The translations under genes and the position numbers were made by a program. The notes beneath the pieces are model-generated. The model did not search any database. It saw only the letters and a program-made list of their open reading frames with translations, and was not told the origin of the DNA. From the NCBI GenBank assembly GCA_963930655.1, contig OZ005600.1, forward strand, positions 17,018,501-17,082,500: a DNA stretch of 64,000 bases, given 5' to 3'. The DNA comes from Myrica gale. Its lineage: Eukaryota; Streptophyta; Magnoliopsida; Fagales; Myricaceae. Of the stretch, positions 43,743-57,510 are shown one piece after another (position 1 is the first letter of the stretch; every line of letters begins with the position of its first letter).

Positions 43743-46700
43743 ATGTCAATGCTAAACTATATCTCGGTGACCTCCACGGCCACACCCATCTCTCAGGACC
43801 CTCCAACCCCACCTGTGCCTGACCCAAGACAGAGCAAGATCCTTCTCCCCAAGAAGAAGCCACTGAAATGGTCCACTGGGGTGGCTCCGGGCGAATACGG
43901 TGGCCCACCGACCACTTCGAAGCTTAGGAAGTACTGGGGAGGTGAAAAAGACCCTTTGAGCTCCGATGAATTTATGTGGAACAAGGACTTCATGAGTCGG
44001 TTTCAAAGATTGATTCAGGACCCTGACTCTTCCATTGAAGCCACTCCGGTTAAGGTTTTAGCCTTTGCTCTTTGTTATTATCAATCCGGGTTTCGTTTAT
44101 TCTATGTGCATTTGTCTGTTTCCTTTCTGAATTTTCTGGGTTCGTTTCAGAATTTGATTCTGGAGTATAGTATGTGACTGATTGAAGATGAATGGGCTCG
44201 ATTGTTCCTGCCAAATTATTTGGTTTTGTTCTTTAATTTGTATATGTTATTAAATTGGTCAGCTAATGTAATGGAGTTCTGTGCACAGCGGCTTAAATTG
44301 CTTTAGTTTGGTTGCTGGGAAACTAGAGGAGAAGAAAGAAAGGGAGGAGTAAAATATTGTATTATTCTTGGCTTGGTACCCTGTGGAATGATAAACAACC
44401 TTGTACAGTTTGTAGTCTCAGCAAACAAACTGAGTTTTTGTGAATGGACTCAAATGGGTTTTGCATTATGTACTAATTTCTTTGCTGTAAACAGGAAGAA
44501 CCATCTGGGTTTCTGAGTTTAAATAGAGTCATGAGCCTACAGAGGTTTGTTATCAACTTCTCTTTCATGGAAGTAATTCAGGTATCCTTAGTTTTCAATG
44601 ATATTGACGAAATTGGATTTATTACCTGAAATTTGTTTAGTTTGGAAGTTGATCTGAGCAAAGAACTCACAGCTCCATCAAAGCCTGTGTTAGAAGAGAA
44701 AGTTGAGGCTACAGCTCAAGTATGATAGATGTCCTGAAAGTACTGCATATAATGTTACCACAGGGTAATTCTGTATTCACTGAATCACTTTTTTCAGCGT
44801 GGTGGCAGCAAGTCATCCAGATGGAAACTGGCACCAACAAGGCGAGAGCAACAGAAATGGGATAGAGCCACGAAGGCCGCAACTGGAGGCAGCGTAAGTC
44901 ATTTTTACCATCACGGTCCTTAATTCAGAGAACTTACTTTCTTTCTCAGCATCAAGGCCGTCTGCTTTCAAGCTAGTGCTATCACTTAAAGAGCATTCTA
45001 GCTTTTTGGGAAAAAAAGAAGAAGAAAGTTTGCTAATTGCTATAAGGAGAATAAAAAATCTTCTACAATGAATTTGTTTGATTACTTATTATACATAATG
45101 GTTAGTAGCTTTGAACCTCTGATTTAGTGCAACCCTTTAGGAAGTAATGTTTCGGGAATTAAGGAAGCCTCGTGGAGACCCAGAAGTTTTGGCTGCTCAG
45201 GCAAGGGAGCAGTATTTTAAGGTATTCAGTAACTCAGTTTGTGTATGTGCGTCTGTCATGCCATCTTGCCTTTCTCAAGATTTCTTCCTCCTTTTGAGTT
45301 TCTCTTTGCTTTAAGGATTCCTAATTTGCACCCAATGAGAAAATAAAAACAACTCTCTCCTCTCTTCTTTTTTAATTTCCCTTGTGTTGCTTCTGCAGTT
45401 AAAGAATAAGTTACAAATTCTCACCCTGGGAATAGGTGGTGTTGGTTTGGTCTCTGCTTATGTTTCTTATTCCCTCGAAATTGCTGCTAGGTACGCATCC
45501 AGGAGGAATTTTGTTCTTTTTTATCATAACAAATTCAAGTTTGTACACTTGACTTATAAAAAAAAAAAAAAAAAATTGTACACTTGACTCCCACTGGTAC
45601 CTGTCATTCAGTCAGTGGTTTGCTATTTGAGACCTTTTGAATGGAAACTTCATTATTATCCCATTAATATTTTGTTGTAGCGTTGACTTTTTCTCTAGTG
45701 AGAACTGCAGATTAGAGATCCAATGTTGTTGTCTTGACTACTTTGCAACCTGAAATGTTACATCAGTTTAAGTTCTTATGCATTCTCATCTGGCTCTTTT
45801 GCCAGTGTGCTTGAAAACATCCACATATGTTGCTTAGTTTGTGTGATACTTCCAGATTGTTTGTCCTCGAAATTTCAGCGCTTTACAGTGGAAGTCAATA
45901 GCCTTTCATTTTGTTTCTACAGTAGAATAAGACACCAAAGTTCCTCTTGAACGTCAAAGTTGTTAGCCAGTCAATGTTCCTGATAACTCTAGCTTGATTT
46001 CACAATGAGGGGTAGTTCATTTTGGCGTTAACAATATCTCATAACATCTACCTATATTGCTTGACATGTTCTAAAGCTCGTTCTCTCTTCATAACATTGA
46101 TGATCATTAACTCTTTCGTGTATACAGCTTTGGTGCTGGGTTGCTTGGTTCCTTTGTGTATATGCGAATGCTGGGGAGTAGTGTGGACTCAATGGCTGAT
46201 GGAGCAAGGGGGGTTGTCAAGTATGTAAAATGACCTGTTTTCTTAGATTATCTTGTTAGATACATATTGCATCACATTTGTATGCCTGGTGCTGTTCTTC
46301 CAGTTGATTATTATGCGAAAATCTCATTGATATATTGCAATCTATATTTAAGCTGCACTTAGTACATGTGACTATTATTGAATCATCTTAAAATTGGCAC
46401 ACATTTTTCACGGTTAACATAAAGCAAAATCTATTTATGGTTATATGAAGTTCACTTTAAGATGGCAGCTCACGTGCTGTTAATCCCAGATTTTTTTAAT
46501 GTGCAATAAATTTATTGATTTTAGGTGTCCTTGTGAGCTTCCCACTGACCTATTTCCCACTCCCAGATAATACTTTATGCACCTCTGGATCATAATTTGA
46601 TCTAGATGCAATACTTGCAAAAGCTAGAATTGTAGCATTGTTATCTGTCGAGGTCATAAACCTACAACGTAATTTTAGATATTAATCTAATATCTTATTA

Positions 46701-49200
46701 CACTGTAACCATCTCAGCTAGTAGCATCATTCATATGTTGATGTTGCTTCTTTGGTGTTCGACTTGGTTTTGCAATGATACTTTCTTACATATTTGAGTT
46801 CTTTCTTTCCCCTCCATAATATCTGGATCGATAGCATAATGACGCTCAAAAGAGTGAATTGATTAAGTTCTATGTAGGCAGGCCATGATTTGGGGTTGGT
46901 TCTTGTGTTGTAGTTGCTGCACGATTTCAACTTTTCATGTTCCATTTGCGTGTATAAAGGTTGTAGATATTCCAAACAAGCATAAACTCTTCTTGCATTT
47001 TGTCCAATGAAAAAACGTTTTAAAAATTATATGATGGCTGTGCCATTGCTTGTGTTGTTAGGTCTTCAGTTTGTTAATGGTCGAGTGGTGAGACAATCCT
47101 TTACATACAAGCGAAATAATGGTCTTACATTTTTCTATGTCATACAGGATATCACCAAGTAACTTGAAGTGCAAAATATAGATGAAAAATATAGAAGTAT
47201 ATTACATAGTAAGAATTTATAAGTGTACCATTGGAGTGAGCATTACTTAAGTAGCACTAATGTCAGAGGTGCAGTTGACAGAGTTGACAGCCATCGATAT
47301 GCATTGGTGTTGGAGACCAGTTTTGTATAATATTGAAAAGTTCTCATGCTGAACAGATGGAAGCGGATTTGTTCTCATTCTCTTTCTTTTGTGGGGTCAT
47401 GATTTATAGATGACTGAGCTTCTGGAGCTTATCATAGTATATTTTATTGCAGGGGAGCGATTGCACAACCAAGGCTTTTGGTTCCTGTGGTATTGGTTAT
47501 GATATATAACCGGTGGAATGGGTAAGTACCTTCTGTAGCATCTCTACTTGGGATGATGCTTCAGCTGTTATAATAAAGTAGACAAACTGTTTTCTGTAGA
47601 ACTGAACTTAAATTTAATTGTTGCGACTGTTCAATTTAGCTTATTATCCTTTTCTGATATTGTTTTGTATTCTCCCTTCATATTACACTGCACTCACACT
47701 AAGGCCCTCTGTTCCGCATCTGTGGACCCTATAATGCCAAAAAAAACTCCTATCCAGAATATCATTCTCTATGAACCTTAGGTCTCAGAGATGCTACACT
47801 TCACCAATTTAGAGAGATTTTGGCAGTTGTTTGGTATACCTGTTATAATATAATTTTTAGGGAAATTCCATTTTTAGTCCTTAGGTGTTGCCTTATTTTA
47901 TGAATTAGTCACTAGGTTTAAAAAATATAAATTTCAGTCACTGAGTTTTTAACCCCTCAAATAATTGGTCCTTCCGTCACTAGAACGTTACTTTGCTAAT
48001 GGCAGCGCCCCCACACTTTTTTCCACATCATCAGCACACTCAATCGAGCCTGTCCAAAACGACACTCAGTGAGTTGCAAATTATATAGCCAAAACAACAT
48101 TATTATGTATTTCAAATCTTTTTCCCCTTCGCCATTGGTACACGTTAGCGATTGTGGCCACTCTCATCTTTCCCACAAACATTTTGTCCAAAGTTCTGCT
48201 TCCTTACCTTATTAATAAACAAATAACTCCCTCCTAGCAATACCAGATTCCCTAACAATCCCTTTTGACCACTTACAGACCACAGTCGAGCATATGATCC
48301 AACACCAAGGTAGAACAATCCCCACATGGCACTGTATCCTCTTCTGAATCACGAACAAAGTCTAGGCACCTCTGCAGGAGATCCAAAATCTGGGTATCAT
48401 CGGAATCGTTGGTTTGAGGCAAACAAGAGAGGATTTAGGCGCTGACTGTTGTGAGAGAGAGTATGGACATGAGTGAGGAGGGAGGAAAAGAAATGGAGGG
48501 TTCTGAGGGAGATGGGGTCGTGGAGGATGAGGAAGGAGGCAAGGAGGTGGATTCGAATGAGACTAGGGAGGAGGGAGGAAAAGGTGGGTGCGAGGAGAAA
48601 GGGAGACGAGAGAGAGGGTGCATTCGGAGATGGACAAACAAGGGGAGGGGAAAGCCGAAATGAGTAGCGAGAGCGACGGAAAGTGAGCTTTGGCTATATA
48701 ATCGCAACTCACTGACGGTGTCGTTTTGGACAGGCTCAATTGTGTATTCTGATGACGTGGAAAAAAGAGAGTGACGTGGCAAGCAGCTAATGTGTGGGCC
48801 TCTGCTGTTAGGCAAAGTAAAGTTCCAGTGACGGAAGGATCAATTATTTGAGAGGTTAAAAACTCAGTGACTGAAATTTAAATTTTTGAAACTTAATGAC
48901 TAATTCGTAAAAAAGGATAAAACCTAAGGATTAAAAATAGAATTTCCCTAATTTTCATTACGACTTCGTGCTTAATTTTATGAGAGTTCTGCAAGCTGAC
49001 ATGCTATATGCTATGCCTTTGGTTTTAGTGCCTCTGAATGCTGGTTTTGGTGTAGGATCCTTGTTCCAGAATACGGACTTATGCACTTAGAATTGATACC
49101 AATGTTGGTGGGATTTTTCACATACAAGATTGCAACTTTTGCTCAAGCTATAGAGGAAGCACTTACTGTGGTTGGAAAAAAGACTGAGAGTATAAGATAG
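43743..49200 (+). CDS. CGL160: CGL160, chloroplast ATP synthase assembly factor
   Basis: Nine coding exons: 43743-44054, 44495-44544, 44641-44719, 44798-44893, 45141-45221, 45399-45490, 46128-46220, 47453-47521 and 49056-49200. All have GT..AG introns and the frame is kept, giving 338 residues. Recognisable family motifs are KKKPLKWSTGVAPGEYGGPP, TTSKLRKYWGGE, WKLAPTRREQQKWDRATKAA and FRELRKPRGDPEV. The N-terminus has the Ser/Thr-rich look of a plastid transit peptide. From about residue 208 a domain related to bacterial Atp1/UncI has four membrane segments: LTLGIGGVGLVSAYVSY, FGAGLLGSFVYM, LLVPVVLVMIY and LIPMLVGFFTYKIAT. In Arabidopsis the orthologue sits in the thylakoid membrane and helps c-ring and CF1-CFo assembly. 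The start is chosen because MLNYIS matches the family N-terminus. No damage is seen. Confidence 0.93.
48277..48445 (-). pseudogene. Possible captured exon inside the intronic Mutator-type element
   Basis: On the minus strand a candidate acceptor (CTCTCACAACAG) at 48446 and a donor (GTAAGT) at 48276 bound 169 bases. One frame is open for about 50 codons and reads NDSDDTQILDLLQRCLDFVR and ends near HMLDCGL. A stop lies early in that frame just after the acceptor, so the exon limits are uncertain. The source gene is not recognised. Confidence 0.35.
48450..48665. repeat. Purine-rich GGA tract
   Basis: Plus strand is almost purely G/A with GAGGGAGGAAA-like units, in the middle of the intronic element. 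Open frames on either strand across it are composition effects. Confidence 0.6.
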
Positions 49201-50765
49201 ACCCTCTTGTTATAACATCGGAGTTGTCTTTGGTACTTCTGATACAGCCAGAGAGGTACGGTGTTGATTTTCTATTGCTGGCTAGCTATTGCATTTTATG
49301 TCGAGGATTTTTTACATAGCGGGACATAAAAAGAGTCCTTTTGTTTCATCTTTTGACCACCGATCTAATGCTCCACATTTCATAATTTTCAAAATTTTAA
49401 AGCAAAATTCATCTAACAGTAGCTATACTGTATGTATCCTCAAATTCAAACTTCTCGAACATGTGTCCGTAAAGTTGGGGAGACAACTGGATCTGCACCA
49501 AAAATCCCAAAAACTCTACTGGTCAAGCATGTCTATGGCTTTGGATTTTTTTAAAGGAGTGGATTCCAAGCGAAAGCAGATAACAGGATGGAAGCTTGTG
49601 CACGTGAATGCTCAGTGCATTGTCTTTTCCTGAATTTTGTGTTTTGATTTGCAGATAAGATGGGACATGTCGTTTACGTGAATGCTGGGAAGTGGCTTCT
49701 TAGTTGGAGAAACTCATGGTAGCTTGAAAAAGTTGTGCTGAATGATTCGATAGTCATCAGTGTAAATTTCTTGCCATGGACATGATCAGGATGGCCGTTG
49801 CGATTGGAACTCAGCTGGCAGAAATTTGCTTGTAAATCGCGGATATATTTCTTGCCATGTTCATGATCATTCGTTTTTTTCTTCCTTTTTACTTGGAGAG
49901 GAAGTAAGTCCTCAGCTGTTCAAGAATATGTTAGTTTCGGAGAGAGTAAATGACAGTTCAGGGAAGTTTCTAGCGAAATATCGGCTGGAGCCCATTTGGA
50001 GCGCCATAACTCGCATTCATCAACATGAGCAGCAAGTCCTGAAACTCATCTTACAATGTAAAGCCAAGGATCAACAAAAAGCTGGCCCAAAAAAAATAAA
50101 AATTAAGCACCAAGAGGTCGAATAGCCGCCAAAATGCAAATGAGCCGTGCAAAAATCCCGAGTGCAGCAAGCTCTCCGTGCACATGGTGAAGCCATCAGG
50201 GTAAGAAGCTAGACAGGAGCATATCGTATTATGCACGTGCTAATCGGAAAGCTATAAAATTTAAAAGAGAGACAATTCCTTGTTGTGTATCCGTTGGATA
50301 GGGGACTATACACTCAATTCTACTCATGGAGAAGCAAGGAGTAACGTCACAACACTATTAAAAACCACTCCACACTCATTGGAACACATTAGATTAATTA
50401 TCATTCTTCTCATTATCATCACCCAAACACGCCATATGGATAGATATAGTTTCAGCCGCCGAACCCAAAGTTTTCATTTGGCTCACCTTTCATAGGTGAT
50501 CAGAAAAGAAATAGTCGAGCCTTGACAACTTTGTTTATCAACTCGTCAGTGGGGAATTGGGCATTCAGATCTTAAGGAGGTAAGAAAGTGTCTCATAAAT
50601 TCACAAATATCTCAAAAAAGCCAAAACGTTTGTTTATTAGGGGAATTGTACTATATGATTTATTACATGCTGGTCCAGAACTGAGGCCTCCTGTAAAGAA
50701 GTAGCATTGCTTGAAATATTTATGTTTGATGGATACCCAGCAGCCAGCAGTAAGCAACCAATGCC
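49201..50765. other. Convergent 3' region of CGL160 and PEPC
   Basis: Transcript tails of the two genes meet here. On the minus strand AATAAA occurs at about 50664-50659 and again near 50637-50632, roughly 100-135 bases after the PEPC stop, as likely poly(A) signals. No further gene is seen. Confidence 0.5.
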
Positions 50766-53700
50766 TTAACCAGTGTTCTGCATGCCAGCAGCAATACCCT
50801 TCATGGTCAAAATAAGTGTGTCTTCCAAACCTGGAGCATACTCGCTCGTGGGGTTGAGCTTCACAAGCTCCGCAGCTGGTTTGCTTGATTCTGTGTATTC
50901 TTTTGACAAGTGCGGCCTAAGCTTCACATGGTAGTCAGGGTCACGGATGCGTTTCAGAGTGTAGGCTTGGCAGACATTGAGGGTCGTGATGTATGAATCA
51001 CGAAGACAGAGTCTCTGCCTCAAGTATGGGTCTCCTTCAAGAAGATCCTTATGCCCAGCTACCTACAAGTTCAATTTTTGGGTTAGTACAAATTTGGTAA
51101 GCAACGGTGTGTGGTGTTTCCAGAATCTCTGGTATTGCAGGATCCGGTTGCCAGGATAGCTACACTTTTTGATATAGCGACCAACCTACAAAATTAACAG
51201 CAAAGAAATTGGGAGGAAACGGAAGAGACTTTTGACCTTCATGTTGGTGCTTTAAGACAGTAATTCTCATTTTGGGAATCTGCTTTGATGGTTTCTCTTC
51301 AAGTCAAGAGGATCAGGATATGTTTTAGAAGCAGGCATTTTTTAGTAGATATAGATGATTGGTTCCTTCTTTAAACAAATGGATAGATTACGTTTTGACT
51401 CCATATAAGAGCTGGTAATTTGGCATTCTGATGCAACAAAGATTTATTGCAACTCAGTTTTCCTAGCACTCCATTGATTTACCACCTAAATTACCTGGAG
51501 GAGAAGCTGCTTTGTTTCTTCATGGTTTGCCCTCAATCTCTCTCCAAAGGACCATAGTTCTTCTGACACTAGGAGCTTCTCATACAGAGCCGCAATTCCT
51601 GGATCTCCCTTGGCAAACACCATCTCAATTAAGTCAATTGTGACCCTAAAGAAAGGCCACTGATTATACATCTCCCGAAGTATGTGGAGATTCTTTCTGT
51701 CCTCAATTATGTGCTTAAATGCCGCCCCAAATCCAAGCCACACTGGCAGATGAAACCTTGTCTGCGTCCATGCAAAGATCCATGGGATTGCTCGGAGTGA
51801 TTCAATCCCTCCACTTGGCTTCCTTTTTGATGGACGACTCCCAATGTTCATTCGACCGTATTCCAACTCTGGTGTGGCCTGCAGAAGAAGAGGGTCATAT
51901 TATGTTCTGTGCGTCTTGATATATATTATAAGGAATTAGGAAGGATGCCTTAAAACACTTACGAGGCGGAAGTATTCAACAAAACGGGGTTCCTGGAAAA
52001 CTATGGAACGGTATTCCTTTGTTGCAATAACTGCCATCTTGTCGAGGAGTGCTCGCCATTCAGGCTTTGGTGAGACTGGTAGATGCATACCGTGCTCAAG
52101 TGTAGCAGCTGTGAAACGCTGGAGTGTCCTAAAGCACAAGCGCTCCTCCCCAAATAATTGTTCAATAACTTCACCTTGAACCGTCACGCGAAGTGAACCA
52201 TGAATTGTGTCGGGTGGCTGAGATAGTATAGCAAGATGGGTGGGCCCTCCTCCCCTACCAACTGTCCCTCCACGGCCATGGAACATTGTAAGCTTAACTC
52301 CAAATTGTTTAGCCACCTTTATTAGCTCTTCTTGAGCCTTATACAACTGCCCGGTAGCAGAGAGACGACCAGCATCTTTTCCAGAATCTGAGTACCCTAT
52401 CATGACTTCTTGCTTCCCATTGATCCTATTTCTATACCAGTCTATTGAGAAGAGGCGAGCCACAGCTGAAGGAGCAGCGTCAAGATCCGCAAGCTTCTCA
52501 AACAATGGGACGACCCTTAATGGCTGCTTCACACAACATTCACGCTGTAAAAGCTCGACAGCAAGTACATCAGATGGGGATGTTGCCATTGAGATTATAT
52601 AGGCACCAAAGTTGTCTGGGGGAAGTTCTGAAATGACGTGGAAAGTATCCAATACATCAGCAATTTCATCAGTTTTGGGAAGATCACGCCCAAAAAGAGG
52701 GCGCTTGCCACTGAGCTCAGACAAGAGCCATTCCTGCCTGCGTTCCTCTGACCAGTCTTTATAAGACCCGATGCCCAAGTGCTTTGTGATAGCACCAATA
52801 ACATCAGTATGTCTGTCTGCCTCTTGCCGGATATCAAGTTTTACAAGAGAAAGTCCAAAGGTAGAGACTTGTCGTAAGAAATCAAGAAGGCTTCCATCAG
52901 CTATTGCTCGGTCACCACACGAGTAGAGTGACCTGTAACACAGTTCGAGAGGCTCCAGGAACTACAAAGATGAAAGAAAAATCAGCACCATAGATGAAAT
53001 ACTTTTGAACCAGAATAATCACTAGGACCTTCTGTCATGACTTAGGGTATTGCTAATTTGTAGCTGAGCAAGTTTTCCAGTGCGATTGAAGCCATCTTAT
53101 ATCACTATTGAATACATAAATGTGTCTTCGCTTGGCCTTCCAGTAGCCCAGTAGTAATCAATGACCTTGGGGTCACTTGACTGTAACAGAAGCAATAAAT
53201 CACCCACAGTAAGCGGCAAATAATTGCATTAGAATTTTGAGTTTTAGCAGAGATAGTGGGGAGAAAAAGCGACATTTTTCCTTTGTTAAAAGATAATAGC
53301 CTCAAGAAGTACATGGTACAAGCTAAACAAACAGACCCAGAAAACAAATTCAGTTATTTGAGTACATAAAGATTGTCTATGCTGTTTCATAAAGCAAGAC
53401 AAAATCATAAGTTTTCCATTCTTCATGCCGAGGGATGATGAGGTAGTATCATGAACATCTACCAAAAGAACAAGCGATCACGAGATGAGGGGAAACAAAT
53501 CAAAGATTACCTAAAGCAGATACAAGCACATCTCTTATTTGCGGTATCTTATACATTGAAAAAATTACCATCAAACATCCTCTGTCGAAAAACATCTTTC
53601 TTTCAAGTTTAGCAGGCTGTTCAAGTTGGCCCACTTCATACATATTGAAATTAGATGATGTACAATTAGACTCTATCCTTCTAAGTATACGAATAAAAGT

Positions 53701-56700
53701 AGTCTCTTCTCAAAATCATGGTCATCTAATAAACTAAAGGTGACTGCTCTCAAAATATAACTTCCAACAGCCAAAATACATAAACCCTTGGCATAAAATA
53801 TTGAATAACCTAAAGGTGAAAAAGAGCTTCAGTATCGAGGACCCTCTAAGGCAAGAATGGCATGAAATAGTGTCAGATCATCAGAACAACATCTCACTGC
53901 CACATTAAGATATTTCACTAGGAGAAAAGCGCTAAGTACGCAGTTTAATATATAACAAAGCAACGTGTTCAAAAATAGTTAGATTTCTCCCATATCCTCT
54001 AGAAGTGAATATATCAGAAATGGATAGATGGAGAGACCTGCTCAACATTGGTGAAAATTGTGTCCTCAGGAATATCAGAGGTCCCATTGGCTAAGAACTG
54101 ACGTGAACGCTCACGTGTGTTATACAACTTGTCTCTTACAGCGCCAAGAATAACACGATATGGCTCATTTGAAGGAATTTGTTTCCAAAACTCTGCAATA
54201 AGGAAGCATTAATTACAAGATCATCCAAATTATATAGACACACTTTCAAAGTACCAGTTCAGAGATTGAATTCTGCTAAGGTATTCAATGTTTGATGAGC
54301 CCCTCTTATACAAAGTGAAAGAATTTCCAAAATAAAACAAAAAAGGAATTCCAAAAAGCCGAGTTCATATGAGCTTCTACAGTGTTGTAACAAAATACAT
54401 TAGATAGTTGCATACCTATGTAGTGTTTAGCATCTTTCTTAGAGGAACAATGTAGTATGTCAGCACGAGCCCGAAGCTCATCACTGCAACGCCACATAGA
54501 TAACTGCCAACAAGGACACAGACACATTAGGTAACAAAAATGCTGTCATGAAACTCTGGACTTGGTTGGTTGGGGGGGGGGGGGGGTGGAGTTGAGAGAC
54601 CCCCTAAAAAACCAATCCTATAGTGCTATATTAGAGGAAAGGATTTCCATGAGTGCCAGTAATATTTCAGATACCTCAAACATCAGATCCTCAATCTGGG
54701 AAAAGTACAAATTAACAGCCATCATTCTAGCCAGTAAGCAAACGTCCCTTGTAACTTCAGGAGTAACCCGGGGATTCCCTGCAGTCCACATTTGAAAGAT
54801 ATAAGCAAAGCACTATCACCATAGCTAATGACATAAGCACATTCTATTACTGCACGGTACTTTTAAGTTGATGAATTCCATTAGTCTTATTCCTTTCATA
54901 TATCAAATATGTGTAGATGATCTTCACCATCAATATTGATGAGCTTTCTTAATGAACACAATAATGCAGGAAACAGCTGGCAAATTGAGTACTTTCTGAG
55001 GAAAAAGGACCATACCATCCCGATCACCACCCATCCACGAAGAGAATTGAATGAGAGGAGCATTGTAAGGAATGCGTTCGTTGATCCCTATGTTCTTCAA
55101 TGCCGTGTCAACACGGCGCAAGAATTTCGGTACACCTTTCCAGATAGTCTCGTGGAAGTAGCTCATTCCAGCCCTCATCTCATCTTGTGGAGTTGGAGGT
55201 GTCCTTCGTATTTCATCCGTACGGAATGCAGCTTGAATCTACGTCAGAACAAAAGAAAAATAACAAATTAAGCCGAAAGTTCCCACAAGAGATGTCGTGT
55301 ACAACTTTGAATAGCAGATTAACAACAAAAAATCCAATTTTGTATTGAAGAATAATTAGACATGCAGATCACATCAAACTACCGGAGGAAGTTATGAAAA
55401 CACGGAGAAGGGAAACTCTCAACTAAATGAAGTGAAAGTACGACCAACGATCTGACCAGGTTACATAAGGGATACATGGAGGGTAAGATATGGAAGGTCT
55501 AGAGGACTATTGATGGTTCATACCATGCTGATTGTATAAACCATTAAACAAAGAATAGATATGCAAATGATAACCCTGAAAGTTTACACTCAAAAATAGC
55601 GAATGAATTTTCGTCTCCAGTGCAAAATAAGGGAAAATAATTATTTCCACAGAAAGAAATAATGGGCCGCTTGGTTTTTTGGGTGGAGGCAGGGGAGTGA
55701 AGAACCTTTGGATGACGGACAGAAACTACGGGGTAATGATTTAGGAGGTTCTTTTCTTTCTCTAGTCAGCAGTTATGCTCCCCAGATTTATGTTTATGAA
55801 TGCATTTTGAGTGAAGTAGGCCACAACTTTACCACATAATTCTTCACTAGGCCAATCTTGAGGTTTACAAATAAGAGAATACAAAACATGCAATTAATTG
55901 TTAAGCTGAGTTTTTTTTATTAAAAAAAAAAAAACAACTTTTGCACGTATGCACTTCGTAGCAGGAAAAATAAACCCATCATTGTCATGGCATACCTCCC
56001 TTTGTAAAGCCTCGTCAAGTTCCTGCTTATCATCAGGAGTTATGTCTTTGGCATACAATTGAGTCAAACAGTTCCTTATCCTGTAAGGGTGAAAGACATT
56101 GATAACAATTTTGATAAAACATAAAAGAAAAGGGCAAACCATGAACTCTCACATAGGATTTAAATGAAGGAAGCAGTAAATGGCCTAGGAAATCCACGGG
56201 TGTAGTGAAGCCAGATGACAAACAAACCTTCCATGCTTTTGAAGCAAAGATCTTCGGACTGACTGAGTGGGGTGTGCAGTTAGGACCAAATCTACCGTCT
56301 GGTTCTTCAAAGCATCAAAAACTTCCTGAGGGGACTTCTTAAGTTGCCCCACAAGCCTCTTGAAAGTCTCTTCAATATCTGATTCAGTTGTGGCAGAGTT
56401 TTCATCAGCAAAATCTCCCTTCTTTAACTTGATCCTCCTTCGGTAAGCAATCTGAACTTCCTCCGCCAGGTTGGCCAAATTAAGCATGTGGGAAAATGAT
56501 TTAGCAACAACGATCGAGTCCCCAGGATCCAAACTTGTTAAGACATTACCCAGCTCGTCCAACTTTTGAGGATCATGCTTCCCTTCGTACTCAGCTGAAA
56601 GGTCATAACAATCTTGAACCTAATCAACAATAGATGGTAATAATTAATCACTTATACTCCATTATTACCACAGGATCTCCTGCAAGAACCCATACCAATT

Positions 56701-57505
56701 ATGCAATACCTTACGGAAATCTGATCCTCTTGAACGTACAACAAACTTTCCATGTTGGAACAACTGTCTTTACCACTAAACTATGCTCAAGCCGGAACAA
56801 AGGAAATAAGGAAATACCAAAAGCTGAACTACAATAAAATTTCAGTTTGCCTAAACGTAATCGCCCCCGCTATGCAAACAATTGCATTTGCCTCAGGCGT
56901 ATTAAGAAAATTATTTCATAACTTCCACTTTCCTTTCTTCTCCCAACTTTCCCCAGAACCAAATGGAGAATCACGGATAAACAACAAATGCGAGAAGATA
57001 ATGAAATACAACTAGGAAAAGGTAACAGAGCGAGTCAAAATGACGGACAGAACAGCTTTAGACCAAAAAAATTTCCCGTGAAAACCTTATATCAAGAAGT
57101 TCCACCTCCCTCAATTGAACGTAGTGAAAGAAGTCGTGGATATTCTGGAAAGCTACTACTAGTCCAATCCAAGACCACAAAAGTTAAAAGAAAAACAGGT
57201 TCAAACTTCACCAAAGACATGCGTATTCGGTCTACATTTTCATAGGATATAGATTGCATGCAGTATCACAAAGCTAAAGCAATAAAAAAACGCTTCAAGT
57301 GGACTGGTACTTGATATAAACAGCTAAGGGGAAAAAAATTACCGTTTCTCTGATCTCCTCCCCATGCAAATCCTGAAGAATATCTAGGAACCGGTCTAAC
57401 AGCAAAGCATCGTACTCCACGAGCTTGTCATCCTCAGAGACCTTCACTGGTGCCAATAGCCTCAATTGGGCGTCAATCGAAAGCAACTTCTCTAACTTCC
57501 GAGCC

Positions 57506-57510
<5 letters not shown>
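50766..57510 (-). CDS. PPC: Phosphoenolpyruvate carboxylase, plant type (non-C4)
   Basis: Ten exons on the minus strand: 57510-57343, 56619-56228, 56080-55996, 55238-55016, 54778-54675, 54503-54416, 54192-54038, 52961-51963, 51878-51495 and 51062-50766. All introns are GT..AG and the frame closes to 964 residues, the normal plant size. The enzyme fixes bicarbonate onto PEP to make oxaloacetate in the cytosol. Regulatory Ser11 ([13 protein letters not shown]), catalytic His172 ([12 protein letters not shown]), GGDRDGNP, Lys600 ([11 protein letters not shown]), [16 protein letters not shown] with Arg641, and the C-terminal QNTG are all present. Residue 774 is Ala ([11 protein letters not shown]), where C4 forms have Ser. 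Arg883 in YLRQRL corresponds to Arg884 of malate-sensitive forms. Both point to a C3/anaplerotic isoform regulated by phosphorylation and malate. The ten-exon structure is usual for the family. Confidence 0.97.

Larger units (their letters stand above)
47860..48948. mobile_element. Mutator-type element in CGL160 intron 8
   Basis: Inverted ends (GGGAAATTCCATTTTTAGTC against GGGAAATTCTATTTTTAATC) extend for about 240 bp, including CAGTCACTGAGTTTTTAACC and GATCCTTCCGTCACT-like text. The flanks TAATTTTTA (47851-47859) and TAATTTTCA (48949-48957) are a 9-bp duplication with one mismatch. The 1089-bp element has no transposase. Its centre (48120-48670) is not inverted and may be captured DNA. Because it lies in an intron, the reading frame of the gene is unaffected. 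Confidence 0.9.

Noticed and set aside
43570-44006. Antisense open frames over CGL160 exon 1
   Set aside because: They are shadows of the coding strand and have no family match or splice support.
48435-48815. 126-codon minus-strand Ser/Pro-rich frame
   Set aside because: It lies over the purine-rich tract and the inverted end of the Mutator-type element; the open frame is a composition effect.
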